The notes under the pieces are model-generated. The model did no database searches, was not told where the DNA came from, and was given only the letters and a program-made list of their open reading frames with translations. Source: Osedax fenrisi (lineage: Eukaryota > Annelida > Polychaeta > Sabellida > Siboglinidae). From it: a stretch of DNA of 64,000 nt. A program made the position numbers and the translations under genes. Of the stretch, positions 1 to 15,690 are shown one piece after another. Each line of letters starts with the position of its first letter. Position 1 is the stretch's first letter. The DNA is taken from NCBI GenBank assembly GCA_964019155.1, contig OZ025239.1:96814062-96878061 (forward strand), read 5' to 3'.

Positions 1-480
1 TTTATTCTAACTTTAAAATTAATCTAAATATTTCCCCCCATTAAAATAGGCGTACAACCAATTAGCCACACCCATCAAACAAATTAAAGAAGCCCACTAC
101 GAGATACATTCAAAGATCTTAGACGTCAATCAAGTAGAGGTAAGTTAATAGTCGTTGTCGGTTATGTCATCCGGAGTAACACTTTATCCGATAACAGTTG
201 GTAGCCGGCAAGATAATGGACCAAGGTCCAGTGTTAGTAGTCAGTTTCAACGCTCAACAGGTTATCGTCGTGAAAAACATGAAAGGAGAAATCGTAGAAG
301 GAGACCCGGTTAGTGACACCATCATCGGGTCAATTTACGAACAATATTATGTAATTAAATATGATTCATTCTCATAAATGATTATACAATTACATAATAC
401 GTGTTGTACTTTGGCCCACTAGTACCGTCGCATACGATTACATAACTTATGTACATTCAGGACAAGATCATGAAGATATT
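1..480. other. 3' flank of NDC1
   Basis: No gene recognised. It is less AT-rich than the surroundings between 100 and 330. A TTTATT at 1-6 (AATAAA on the minus strand) could be a poly(A) signal for NDC1, but it is far from the stop. Confidence 0.3.
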
Positions 481-1119
481 CTACGTCTGGGCATTCTGTA
501 GGGATCCTACCGTGCTGGATCCAAAAGCCGCGTGGAGAATCATTGACCTTTCATCGACCCCCAGTGAACAATGGATGTAGACAATCCATTATGAATAATT
601 GTACATATTATTAAATAATTTTTGAAAGTGATATTTATATTGTATATATGTTTTTATTATTAAATAAGAAATTTTATGACGATAGCATAATGATTAATTT
701 AATAGAATTTATTAAATTAACGTTAAAAATATCACAATAGTAATACAGAGGAAGAACCAATAGTAATACTAAATATCATAGGCGAAGAATCTGTATAAGG
801 TTTCTTTTTGCTTTTTATTAAAGAACTTTGGTCTGTAAATATATAATTATAAAATTATATATAATTATATTTTGATACAAGAATGATCTATTATGATATT
901 GTTATGGAAATAAAGAGACTACAAACTACAGCATACCTTATAGTTATTGCTCTAGCCATCCTATAGATGCACAACTTGGTCGTCTCAAGTAACAATATCG
1001 GAGCTATTTTGTATAGCGGACCAATGTAGGACTTCATTTGCTCCTTCTTTGGAATTATTTTGAAATAGTTTTCCAATCCCTAGTAAATAAAGTTAATATT
1101 AATGATCAGGTTATATAAT

Positions 1120-1156
<37 letters not shown>

Positions 1157-4100
1157 TATAGCTATAATATAGCTGTATACAAGCTCAACCATATCTTATT
1201 TTATATTTTACCTATCCCGTGCAATATTAATTTTTTCCAAATAATTTGTTTTTGGGCCCCTCACAGTTATTTAACATGTAACAAGTCTGACTTCTTGAGG
1301 GGTCCATTTGTATATATATATTATATATATATACATGTGATTCAATGAAATATTATTATTATAATTTGTTATACATTTTAAAAATTTTTAACAATTATTT
1401 TTAAAATCATAAAGTGAATACATACTGATTTACGTATTTTATAATGAAAATAGAATATGAATGTAAAGTAATAGAAATATTATGAATATATTTTTGTAGT
1501 ATAGATAAATTATATTAAAAACAAATTGAATAATACTTATAAATAAGATATTACAAAAAAATATATATATTGCATCAAATGTATTCAGAATGAATATTGA
1601 GAAGGGGCATGAGAGGGCGAGAGGGGGAGATATAGAGGTGAATAGTGAGTACGGAGGGCGGGGGGGAGATAAGTATTACTAAACATGAGTGTTAACTGTC
1701 TAACCGAATAACAATCGAGTAAAGAGGCTATCATGCGCAGATAGTCGTTACTGAGGGGTTCTTGGTTATGAGCTGCTTGTGATGTGTAGTGCATGACTAG
1801 GTAGCTCATTGCTATGATAGTGTGTGTGTATGTATGTGTATAGTATAACAATTAAGACATCTCAGCCATCAAAACTATCGTAGACATACCTTCACAATTC
1901 CACATCACAATTTGATAATCTAGAAACAGAGTCTTGGGTTTAATGATATTCGGTCTGATTAGAAGAATGCTGCGTATCTTTCTGATGACAGCCTACATGG
2001 GGGGAGAGAGGGGTTAAGGGTCAATAATTCCAGTCCATTGGTAAGTGTCGCGCCTTAACTAACTGAATAGATGCTATCCTCGTTGTTCACCTGCAAAACT
2101 ACAAAACAAGTTAATGCGTTACAATACGTGTGATATGTTAATATGCAGTGGGCTGAGTTAGGGGACTTAACAACCTAAGATCATAACAGATATGTTAATA
2201 ACATATATAAGAGATATGATACATATCGTTTTTGAAGTGGACACACATAATATATAAATAAACAAAGAAAAAGTACAATATTATATTTTATAGTACATTT
2301 ATTTTTAATTATTTGATTTTGTATAATTAATTGTAAATAATTATAATTATGATTATGAAAATATAATATTCCTTAAAAAATATACAATTAATTATTTGCT
2401 AAAATAAAAATGTAATTAAAAAAATAAGATTTAAATGATGGACTATATCCTAGATGTAAACATTCAAAATATATATGCGTCTTTAATTATTGTACAATAT
2501 TAATTGATATATATATATATATATATAATTTGAAGTTTAATGGAATAATATAAAACTTGATGGAATATTAAAATATGTGTGGATATGAAAATGTAATTTT
2601 ATGATATATTCGATAAATTATAACTTTAAATGTTCAAATTATTTATAAATAATTCTAATTAAATTCTAGATATAAATATCAGATCATAATATAATCATTA
2701 TATGTTAACGTGGTAATACGTAACAAACAAGCATTGTATTCGCTTTAAGCGTGAGACAGGTTAGCGAGTAGGGAGAAGCAGACTGTACACCCCAGTAACC
2801 CTATTAACCCCAGTAACCATATTAACCCCAGTAACCCTATTAACCATATTAACCCCAGTACCCCTATTAACCAACCCTCTGGTATATGGTCGACATCGAG
2901 CGGGGAGTTGCTAGCTTTGCGCTGACTGTTGAGGTGTGCGCGCTGTTCTTCAATGTCTTCGAAGCTGAGATTGAATGAAACGTTGCCGTGGTTATTCTCG
3001 TTGTTGATCTGCTCTACCCATTGGTCGTAGGTGCTCGGGGTCTTCAGCATCATGAGGATGTAATACTTCATCACCTGTCAGTGAACGGTAGTGCAGGGTG
3101 ATTACACGCTTGGCAAGTGATTATAGGCTAAGTCTTGATGAAACGCACACATATTTTTTAAAATTTTTAGTTAGTTTTGACCATGGCAGAATAAAATCAG
3201 TTAAAATATTCAAGAAAATGTATCGAGAGAAATAATTTCCATATTATTACATATTATATTATATTACATATTACTTTATCTGATTATTATAAAACTAAAA
3301 TATATCATTCATAAAATAACAAATCTTCATTGATAATTGAAAAATAACTATTTATATATAAATATAGATAATAAAATAGTTAGAATTATTATATACAGTT
3401 GATTGAATTATCGATATATGGAATAGAGCTTTACTGCTAATGTATTGTTATACAATATTAAATAAGCTAGATCGGTAATTTATAATAGTAACTAAATTAT
3501 TTAAAAGCTGAAAATATTCTAAATATTTTACAAATTATTATTCAATATACAATATATTTGATATATGACATATGTCAATGTAGGTTTGATAATGAGGTTG
3601 TTTATATTGATGTTATTATAATAATATTAGTATTATTGGAAAGCTTATTAAATTCTATAATAGAAGTCATATTTTAGTTATTTATAATACTTATTTGACC
3701 ACAACACATTCAATAATGTATATTTTTTAATGAAATTAAGAATATATCTTTATTATATATGTGTATATAACAATATATATTTAATACAAATTAATAACCT
3801 TTTGGGATTTTGTGTTAAATAATTTTATTTTAATTATCCTAAATTAATATAATCAATATTTTTAGAAAGCTAAATTCAATAATATAAGTTGTATTTTAGT
3901 TTTAACTAATTTACAAAATTAAAAGTTAGTCGAAAATAATATTTTACTAATTTAAAAAAAAAGGCTATCAAATTGTTGTCGTAATTTTTTTATTGGGAAT
4001 TAAAATCAATAAAATATGATGTCTTTCGACATACATTTAAAGCATTTTAAAGAAAAACTCTATAAATAGTATACATTTCCAAGAAAATTTTAGGAACAAA

Positions 4101-7100
4101 TTATTACAAATATTTTATATATGTTATCATTGAAGAAATGACCTATTATCTTGGGTGTTAAAATTTCGTGTTACAAAAAAAATTTTAAGTTGATCAAAAT
4201 TCATTTATTAGTATTTTGTTTATTTCCCATGTTAAATTGTATGTACCCATGTTAAATATTGTATGTACACATGTTAAACTTTGATGGATTATCGCTGCCC
4301 TCATGGTCATCCAAAATGTCTACACTTTGTTTTGAGTAATTATTATACTATAACTTATTTATTTTCATAGACCAATCATAATCCATCGGCAAAAAGTCAA
4401 ATTAATCACCCTTAGTTTTGAGTAATTATTATACTATAACTTATTTATTTTCATAGACCCATCGGCAAAAAGTCAAATTAATCACACTTTGTTTTGAGTA
4501 ATTATTATACTATAACTTATTTATTTTCATAGACCAATCATAATCCATCGGCAAAAAGTCAAATTAATCACCCTTAGTGTACAGCGAGCATGTATAAGTA
4601 GACCGCGGTACACAGTGGGGTGCATGTATAAGTAGACCTAGGTACACAGTGGGGTGCATGTATAAGTAGACCGCGGTACACAGTGGGGTGCATGTATAAG
4701 TAGACCTAGGTACACAGTGGGGTGCATGTATAAGTAGACCGAGGTACACAGTGGGGTGCATGTATAAGTAGACCGATGTACACAGTGGGGGTGCACGTAT
4801 AAGTAGACCTAGGTACACGGTGGGGTGACTAACCCTAAAGTAGAACTTTATCCTTCCTGAAATAAGGTTAGCGTGGGTTAGAATTAGTGTAGCATGCGGT
4901 GATCTATTATACAATAGCGCGCCTGTACAACTTCTATAGTTATGATATCGCATAGTGGGGAATACTTGGTCGTCATATTATTTATTACTAGGTGGCATTA
5001 TAAATATTATAATAAATCTACGAATATTAATTAATATTAATTAATTGTTGACTATTAGAAATTATCATTTTAATCGTGAGAATTTTCTTTATTAGATATT
5101 AGCAATATCAAAAATTAAATATATAAAATTTGCAAAAGGTAATAATTATATTAAATAATTATTAATTTTAATTAAAAAAATATCAAACAAAAGTGATTAC
5201 ATCGATAAGTATGGAGAATTATGTTGCAACATCAGATATATAATTGATAAGGCACATAGGCTGATATCGATGCTAAAGCCATTCATTCATGCATAGCAAT
5301 CATCGATATAGTGAGAAAGTGGACCTGTGCAATTGAGTGTAGTGTATGGCACTTTGCGATAGAGGCGCTGCAGTCGAAACCTACTACTACTTGTACAATT
5401 ATTATAATTAATTTATATTTATATTGATAATTGCGATTATTTTACTAATAAATTTTATAAATCACATTTTATTTGATTAAAATAATTATATTAAATAAAT
5501 AATTATCTTTCATTTACTACAAAAAATCGAGATGAAATTCGTGATATTTTAAAATGTGATATTTTATGACACCTACTAATCTGTCAAATTCTAGATAATT
5601 TTAAAGATGTATTCCATTTTATGAATAAAAGATAAACTTCATAAAATATTAAATATCAATGATATTTTTAAATAAATTAAAAAACTAAATAAAATATGTG
5701 AATATCAATGAAAAGCCATTGCTGGCTCTGACTATTCTTCAGGCTCTGCAGATATATGACAATAAAATTAAAATATCTATAATCTGTCTTATATATTTCA
5801 TAGATACACCTTATAATTTATATAGTTAGTATATCTATGGTTAATTTGTAAATATAAAAAATATTACTTAATATTTAAATAATATATACATTTTTTTATT
5901 ATTCCATATTTAATGATAACACTTTCTGCAATATTATATATAGATAAATTATAAATTAAGTAGTACAATATTTTACATAATCATAAAAATAAAAAATATA
6001 TATACAACATTATTTAGACTGAAATCTAATAATTTATAATTATATCAGACATATAGAATTATATGAATTTATAGAATTGGACATATATAGTAAAAAAAAA
6101 AAGTATGTCATTAACTGCTATAGATAATACATTACTATATTACATAATAATACTCAATGCATGTTTCTCCTATCTTTTACATGGTGAACTATTATTGTGC
6201 ATTAATTCACTATCTTTATTATTAAAAATAATAGTTATACAAAATATATATATAACATTCCTCATAACTTTGGTATTTGAATTGAAGATATCATATTAAT
6301 GACATATTAATCTAAACATATAGATAGAGAAGTTAATGGATTAATGGATTTAGTATAATTTTAGAAATTTATTTACAACAAATAAAAATAAATCTTTTAA
6401 GAATATATATGAAGAACTATATAAACTATGTATAGAAAATAAACATTCAACATATATATGCATGTCTTTAATTTATGTACAATAGTAATTTATAAAAGTA
6501 TATATAATTTGAATCAGTGTTAAAACGGTTTAATCCAAAAGCATGGAAAAAACCTGTTTTTTCCATAGTTTTTTTCCATGGTAAAACTAACATTTATTAA
6601 ATAAATGTATAATAAATAATCTATATTCAATTAATAAATTCTTATTAATATCTTTAAAAAAATATTTATCTTATATCTAACAAAGCTATAAGATTAAATT
6701 AATTATATTTATTAAAATTAAAAATATAACTTATATATAACTTAAAATATTACTTACTTATTTATTATATTATATTGTATACACTATATAAATAATGCTG
6801 AATCATTTTAAATAATCAAATTATGCATATATATATTTTTTCAATAAATTCAATTTCTTTGATCTCATAAATAATATTCTGAATAATGTTTATTTAAGAA
6901 TTATCTATATTATATTATTATTTATAAATACAATTACTTTGTAATTATATATCTCTGAATATTTATTAATATTAAATTATATAAATTAATAAAGAATTAT
7001 TAAAAATAATATTCCAGAAAACAATAATTTTATTCAGTATTTTATTTTTTTGATTTTTTATAGAAATTAATTTAATTTTTTTAATTGAAATCTATAACAA

Positions 7101-10100
7101 ATTATAACATCTGGTTTGCTGAATCAATTATATTTATATATAAGTATTTATAATATAAATATATAAATTTTATATATTTACATTAAATGAATTTAATATG
7201 AATTTTTATGAGTATATGTTATGAATATAAGTTAATAATAATATATGAACAATACATTTAGGCATTTATATATTCTTTCTAAATCTATCTATCTAATAAT
7301 GAACAAGGTGGAAGACCACAGCATCCGATATGGGATCAATTTATTAGAATTAATGAAAATTCTAAGATTAAGGCTAAATGTAAAAAAGTCATCAAATATA
7401 TAGTAATAAGGTTGCACGTGGGCAATAGGGTTGCCCGTTTTGGTAATTTTTTTAGTTCCCTTCATATAAAATTGCCATCTCGCTCGGAATAACTCCCTTT
7501 AATCATTCCAGATATAATAAAAAAAATAATAATTGAAAACTGACAAAAATTCAGAAAGCGAAACCATATTCAAAAACAGATAGGAATTTACATTGAAAAT
7601 TTATGAAAAAATTTAAATTAAAGATATATGAAAGAAATTTTTTTAGTATTTTTTAAAACCTCCTTAAAAAATATTAACAAATTTTTTTTTAAATAATTAA
7701 ATCTATCCACGGAAATTTTAATTTTTTCTTAATTGAAAAAAAAAAATATCAATGGAATAATAAAAAAAAAAAATTATATTATATATGTCTATCACCATTA
7801 TATGAATATAAAATTATAAGTATTGATACACAAATATATTTATTCAAAAAATGACTTTTATTGAGCATTTTAACAAAAAATTAATTTTGGGGTAAACATT
7901 AGTGTACACATTTTTTTGTTAAAAAAATATTTTTTTTTTATACCTCGTAAATATCAATTATAGGCTCACAACAAAGTTTGATCCTTAATTAAAATAATTT
8001 ATAAAAAAAATAATCGAATAAATTACATTAATTAAAAAATAAAAAAAATTTAAATTAATTTGAAATTTTTAAATAATTTTGTACTTTATTAATATTATAA
8101 TATATTTATACACGTATTTGCCAAATATTTTATTTTTATGACAACGCACACTTGCACAAATATATAAAATACATAAGAAAACAATTCTATATATATAAAT
8201 TTACATTGTAAAATAAATGCAAATATTTCTTCATTGCTTTTGCTTTATCAATATTAAATATTTGTTGATGAAACTTCATAAATATGTTTATTATGACATT
8301 TATGACCTACTGTGAGCGAGATATCAAAAATTTCAAAAACGGACCCCCCTACAATGTGCAATGCACAGTTGTAACTGCCCTATGATAAATGTATGACACA
8401 GGAACATCAGTAAAAGACTTGTATTCAGTGTATTCTTCATATATAATGTCTCTATTATTATTCTAATAAATGTGTTCTTCATAATATAAAGATATGTAGT
8501 TCAAATATATATATATTACAAATATTAATAGTTTTATTCTTCTATTATAATTCTAATATATGAATAAATAAATGAATTAAAATTGTTTTTATCGTTTTTG
8601 AAATTTATATGAGGTTTTTGCCATACATGGAAGAGATAGGTTTTTGCCGTTTTTGCCTGGTAAAAACAGGTTTTAACCACACTTTTCAGAACACTGATAT
8701 GAATGTTACTATACAACTATAAAACTTCACAACAATAGAGTATGATGAAGTTATCTAATAAAAATACAATTTCGTAATACAATTTGCATATTAACCAACC
8801 TTCAGGCACGTGATGTATATGATTAGGGGGGACAGGGTTCAGGGGTGTGCTGTCATTGTTATTATTCTCATTGTCTACCGGTACTGCTACGTTTGGGGCA
8901 GGTGTGAACCATCCGACCACTTTACCGAACAGGTACTCTTTAATGCGCTGTCAACGTATGCCGATTATATTACGTATAAGTAGACCGATGTACAATCATC
9001 ATGGTATAAGTAGACCGATGTACACACAGTGTGATGGTGGTATAAGTAGACCGATGTACACAGTGTGATGGTGGTAAGAAACACTAACCCCGGTGTAGAA
9101 CGAGAACGGCCTTCGCTCTGCAAATAAGGTAGGGGAGATTAGTGTTAATGCGATTAATTACACAATAGTTAGAAGATCTGCGTTAAGGAAAGATATAACA
9201 CCTACGCGCAATTTGTGATTTGATTTAGTACACAAAACATGAACAGCGCCATCTACATAGGTTCAGTTTTCGGAAAATCTGTTGTTTAATGTAAATTCGT
9301 ATTAAATTAGACATTTTAAAATGTAAAATAATATGTTGAAAATTATTATTTATATGATGAAAACTTGGTGTTCATTACAAATATATTTTTTAAGCAATAG
9401 AATATTTTGGTTTAATATTTGATAAATTTATATTGCATGTATATTTTAATAGAACAATGAAAACATTGATATATATAATGTAGTATAGACTATAGTGATA
9501 CTGATACTACGGCCAGCAGCAGCAGCAGCGGGGGTTAATACTATTAAAGGGGGTGTTATATCTTTAATTTGAATCTTTCAAAATCTTTAATAGCTATATG
9601 CGCAACTGTAAAACTTTTACAATTATAACATGGCTGGTATTAGTGGGTAATATAATACATATAAAGACTTGTTCATTAGCTATATATAAAAGTTGGTCAT
9701 TAGATACTATAGATAAGAAATTATTACTATTAAATAATAATACTCCATGCATGTTTCTCTATCTTTTACATGGTGAACTATATTATTTGTCACATTAATG
9801 TACTATCTTTATTAAAAATAATAGTATATATATATATATATATCAAAATACAACATATCAACATTCCTCATAACTTAAGTATTTTAATGTATATGAATTG
9901 AAGATATCATCTATTGACATATATAATCTAAATCCATAGACAATCTATTATTATTATTAATCCATTATAATGGATTTAGTATAATTTTAGAAATTTATTT
10001 ACAAAAAAATAAAAATAAATCTTTTAAGATTATATATGAACTATATAGATGAACTATGTGTAGAAAGTAAACATTCACAATATATATGTCTTTAAATACT

Positions 10101-13100
10101 ATACAATAGTAACTGATAAAAGTATATATAATTTGAATGTTACTATAAAACTATCAAACTTAGCAATAGCAATAGAGTATGTGTGAGCATGAAAATGCAA
10201 CTTGTTATCTACACAAATTGATGAATCATAATTTTAAATTTTATAATTCTAGTTATTTTAATATATAAAATTATAAAATATTAAAAAATATAAAGAAATT
10301 CAATAATTATATAGTTCTATCAGTTCTTATATAACATTGAAATAGACGCACACGTAACAAACAAGTATATTATTCACTTTAATGAGATACATTAGTGTGT
10401 AGGGAGAAGTGGTTGAATGTGCACCTCTCAATAAATCATAGTACCAAGTACCCCCTCACTAAACCCTATTATCAAGTAGACCCTCACTAAACCCTATTAT
10501 CAAGTAGACCCTCACTAAACCCTAGTATAGGGTTGATGGTTTTTTCGGTTTTTATAAAAACAATTACAAATTCTAATTCTTTCATAACATGAAACTAACT
10601 AAATTGTATTTATTTTATTATAATAGTTAAATATATAGGCATATCACATAATGGAAGAGTTGGAATCATAGAATATATTATTTTTTATTGGTTATGAGTA
10701 TATTATATAATATATATATATATATTACAAAAAATATTAAATATCAAGTATTATATATTATTATTTAATAATATTATATTATTAACATATAATAAAATAG
10801 ATTATTATCTAAATGTAATCAAAGGGGTTTTAAGGATATAATATAATCAAAGATTTTCCGAAGGAAAGATATAACACCTACGCGAAATCGTGTAATTCGA
10901 ATTTGTATACAAAATACCCTGGTGCCACCTATAGCGGGTTACTTTTAGGAACTATGCGTTGTTTATAATGTAAATTCGTATTTAACTATACACTTTTAAA
11001 ATGTTAAATAATATGCTTTAAATTAATATTTATATGATGAAAACTAAGTGTTCATTACTAATATATAACAAACAAATATGATATGTATGTTTTAAATGCT
11101 ATAAGTATATATTTAGTGAGTAAAAGCTAATTTAGATTGCATGTAATTTAATAGAGCAATGAAAACATTGTTGTATGCAAACAGAGCCGAACCTAAATCT
11201 ATTTCAGTGATTTCGATACTACTGCTAGCAGCGGTTGGGGCTATAACTAAATTACGTTGCATGCATAGGGAGTGTTATATCTTTGCTTCGCAAAATCTTT
11301 GATATAATACTTCAATAATTGATTTAAATAAGTAGATATTATTTTAAAACATAAATTATATTTTTTAATAACATATAAAAAAATATTATATTGAATACTT
11401 TTCATTATAAAACATTATTCCATACACATCTACATCCCATCTATATATTACAATGTGAAATTTACATTATTGATTATTCAAAATTATAATAATGTTAATA
11501 AGTCAGTTATTAAAAACCATTATTGTGAAATAATTATAAATAAATAGATATAATATTTAGAGCTATTTAAATAAAAATATTATATAAAATTTAATTATAT
11601 AATATGATTACATTTGATATTATATTTTTGATTCATATTTATAACATTTATATAATATTATAATAATATGTTTATTATTATAAAATAATAAATTGTATTG
11701 AAAATATTTTTAAATCATCAATTTTATGATAAATAGATCATATTATTTTAGGATAAGTTACAATATACTAAAATAGACATTACTTCCATTTATTTAGTAA
11801 AATGATTAAGTTTGTTAATATTTGGCTATTACATATAAATAACTATTATTAGTAATAATGTATTACTACTACGATCTCTGTTTCCATTTCAATATAAACA
11901 ATTCACAATTAGAATATTCAGCCTAATGGTGGTGAAATTTGTAATCACATTGGATTATAGGCATGTAAGTGTAATTAGATGACAGTCATACCCACTCCCT
12001 GATATAACTTATAATGTAGGCAAGTTAACTTATAATTTAGGCAAGTATAACTTATAATTTAAAAGTTAAATTAATTTTAAAAAAACCAAAAAAACCATAG
12101 CTTTTTCTACTTGAAAAACCTGTTAAAACATACGAAAAAACCCATTTAAAAAAATCAAATCAACCCTGCCCCAGTAGACCCTCACTACACCCTAGTATCA
12201 AGTAGCCCCTCACTAAACCCTAGTATCAAGTAGACCCTCACTACACCCCAGTATCAAGTACCCAATCACTACACCCTAGTATCAAGTAGACCCTCACTAC
12301 ACCCCAGTATCAAGTAGACCCTCACTAAACCCCAGTATCAAGTAGACCCTCACTACACCCCAGTATCAAGTAGACCCTCACTACACCCTAGTATAAAGTA
12401 GACCCTCACTACACCCCAGTATCAAGTAGACCCTCACTAAACCCCAGTATCAAGTAGACCCTCACTAAACCCCAGTATCAAGTAGACCCTCACTACACCC
12501 TAGTATCAAGTAGACCCTCACTAAACCCCAGTATCAAGTAGACCCTCACTAAACCCCAGTATCAAGTAGACCCTCACTACACCCTAGTATCAAGTAGACC
12601 CTCACTACACCCCAGTATCAAGTAGCCCCTAACTACACCCTAGTATCAAGTAGACCCTCACTAAACCCCAGTATCAAGTAGCCCCTCACTAAACCCTAGT
12701 ATCAAGTAGACCCTCACTACACCCCAGTATCAAGTACCCAATCACTAAACCCTAGTATCAAGTAGACCCTCACTACACCCCAGTATCAAGTACCCAATCA
12801 CTAAACCCTAGTATCAAGTAGACCCTCACTAAACCCTAGTATCAAGTAGACCCTCACTACACCCACGTATCAAGTAGACCCTCACTAAACCCCAGTATCA
12901 AGTAGACCCTCACTAAACCCCAGTATCAAGTAGACCCTCACTACACCCTAGTATCAAGTAGACCCTCACTACACCCCAGTATCAAGTAGCCCCTAACTAC
13001 ACCCTAGTATCAAGTAGACCCTCACTAAACCCCAGTATCAAGTAGCCCCTCACTAAACCCTAGTATCAAGTAGACCCTCACTACACCCCAGTATCAAGTA

Positions 13101-15644
13101 CCCAATCACTAAACCCTAGTATCAAGTAGACCCTCACTACACCCCAGTATCAAGTATCCAATCACTAAACCCTAGTATCAAGTAGACCCTCACTAAACCC
13201 TAGTATCAAGTAGACCCTCACTACACCCACGTATCAAGTAACCCCTCACTAAACCCCAGTATCAAGTAGACCCTCACTAAACCCCAGTATCAAGTAGACC
13301 CTGACTACACCCTAGTATCAAGTAGACCCTCACTACACCCTAGTATCAAGTAGACCCTCACTACACCCTAGTATCAAGTAGACCCTCACTACACCCCAGT
13401 ATCAAGTAGCCCCTAACTACACCCTAGTATCAAGTAGACCCTCACTACACCCTAGTATCAAGTAGACCCTCACTACACCCCAGTATCAAGTAGACCCTCA
13501 CTAAACCCCAGTATCAAGTAGACCCTCACTAAACCCCAGTATCAAGTAGACCCTCACTAAACCTCAGTATAAAGTAACCCCTCACTAAACCCCAGTATCA
13601 AGTAGACCCTCACTACACCCTAGTATCAAGTAGACCCTCACTACACCCTAGTATCAAGTAGACCCTCACTAAACCCTAGTATCAAGTAGACCCTCACTAA
13701 ACCCTAGTATCAAGTAGACCCTCACTAAACCCCAATATCAAGTAGACCCTCACTACACCCCAGTATCAAGTAGACCCTTACTAAACCCCAGTATCAAGTA
13801 GACCCTCACTAAACATTAGTATCAAGTAGCCCCTAACTACACCCTAGTATCAAGTAGACCCTCACTAAACCCCAGTATCAAGTAGACCCTCACTAAACCC
13901 CAGTATCAAGTAGACCCTCACTACACCCTAGTATCAAGTAGACCCTCACTAAACCCCAGTATCAAGTAGACCCTCACTAAACCCCAGTATCAAGTAGACC
14001 CTCACTACACCCTAGTATCAAGTAGACCCTCACTACACCCCAGTCTCAAGTAGACCCTCACTACACCCTAGTATAAAGTAGACCCTCACTACACCCCAGT
14101 ATCAAGTAGACCCTCACTAAACCCCAGTATCAAGTAGACCCTCACTAAACCCCAGTATCAAGTAGACCCTCACTAAACCTCAGTATCAAGTAGACCCTCA
14201 CTACACCCTAGTATCAAGTAGCCCCTCACTAAACCCTAGTACCAAGTAGACCCTCACTAAACCCTAGTATCAAGTAGACCCTCACTAAACCCTAGTATCA
14301 AGTAGACCCTCACTAAACCCCAGTATCAAGTAGACCCTCACTACACCCCAGTATCAAGTAGACCCTCACTACACCCTAGTATCAAGTAGACCCTCACTAC
14401 ACCCTAGTATCAAGTAGACCCTCACTACACCCTAGTATCAAGTAGACCCTCACTACACCCTAGTATAAAGTAGACCCTCACTACACCCTAGTATCAAGTA
14501 GACCCTCACTAAACCTCAGTATCAAGTAGACCATAACTACACCCCAGTATCAAGTAACCCCTCACTAAACCCCAGTATCAAGTAGACCTTCACTAAACCC
14601 CAGTATCAAGTAGCCCCTAACTACACCCTAGTATCAAGTAGACCCTCACTAAACCCCAGTATCAAGTAACCCCAGTATCAACAAACCTTCCGGAACAGGT
14701 CTAGGTACTATCTCATCGTCCTCATCTCCGCTAATTTCGAAGAGTTCTTCTCGCTGTCTGGCATTGTTGCTCATATTGCGGTTCCTGATCTGCATCCTTA
14801 TCTCCTCCTCCTCGGCTGCTGCTGCTGCATTCGGGTTGAACCATCCGCTCACTTTGCCCACGATGTAGGTCTTCATTCGCTGTTAATGTACGCGCGCTCT
14901 CACGGTTAAGTGGACCGTTGTACACGGTTAAGTGGACCGTTGTACACGGTGGACACCCTTCACTAACCTTAATGTACGCCCATACTCCTCTTGGCTCTGG
15001 AAATAAGGTTAGCGTGGGTTAGAATTAGTGTAGCATGCGGTGATCTAGTATACAAGAGCGCGCCTGTACAACTTCCATAGTTATGATATTCACGTATTAG
15101 TGGCATGGTCGTCATATTATTTATTACTAGGTGCCATTATAAATATCATAATAAATCTAAGAATATTACATTATATTAGATAGTTCATTAATTCATTAAT
15201 TGTTGACTATTAGAAATTATCATTTTAATCATGAGAATTTTCTTTATTAGATATTAGCAATATCAAAAATCAAATATATAAAATTTGAAAAGATAACAAT
15301 AATTATAAAATAATTATTAATTTTAATTAAAAAAACATCAAACAAAAGTGATAAAATCAATAAGTATAATGTCTATGGAGAATTATGTTGCAACATCAGA
15401 TATATAATTGATAAGGCACATAGGCTGATATTGATGCTAAAGCCATTCATTCATGCATAGCAATCATAGCAATAATGATATAGTGAGAAAGTGGACCTGT
15501 GCAATTGAGTGTAGTGTATGGCACTTTGCGATAGAGGCTCTGCAGTGGCAGCCTACTACTACATTTACAATTATTATTATTTATTTATATTTATATTGAT
15601 AATTAAGATTAAGTTTAATGTACTATCTGTACTTAAAATAATAG

Positions 15645-15690
<46 letters not shown>

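Noticed and set aside
2770..2870. GGGTTA-like repeat as internal telomeric sequence
   Set aside because: Units are irregular (GGGGTTAATAGGGTTACT) and confined to the intron start next to segment C.
2745..2875. Hydrophobic GLIWLIGLLG-type tail of the minus-strand ORF at 2745-3074
   Set aside because: It is translation of the GGGGTTAATA tandem repeat after the donor GAGG|GTTGGT, so it is intron and not a membrane segment.
4564..4953. 129-residue minus-strand ORF with HPTVYLGLLIHAPHC repeats
   Set aside because: It is a read-through of the 34-bp minisatellite; the composition is explained by the repeat.
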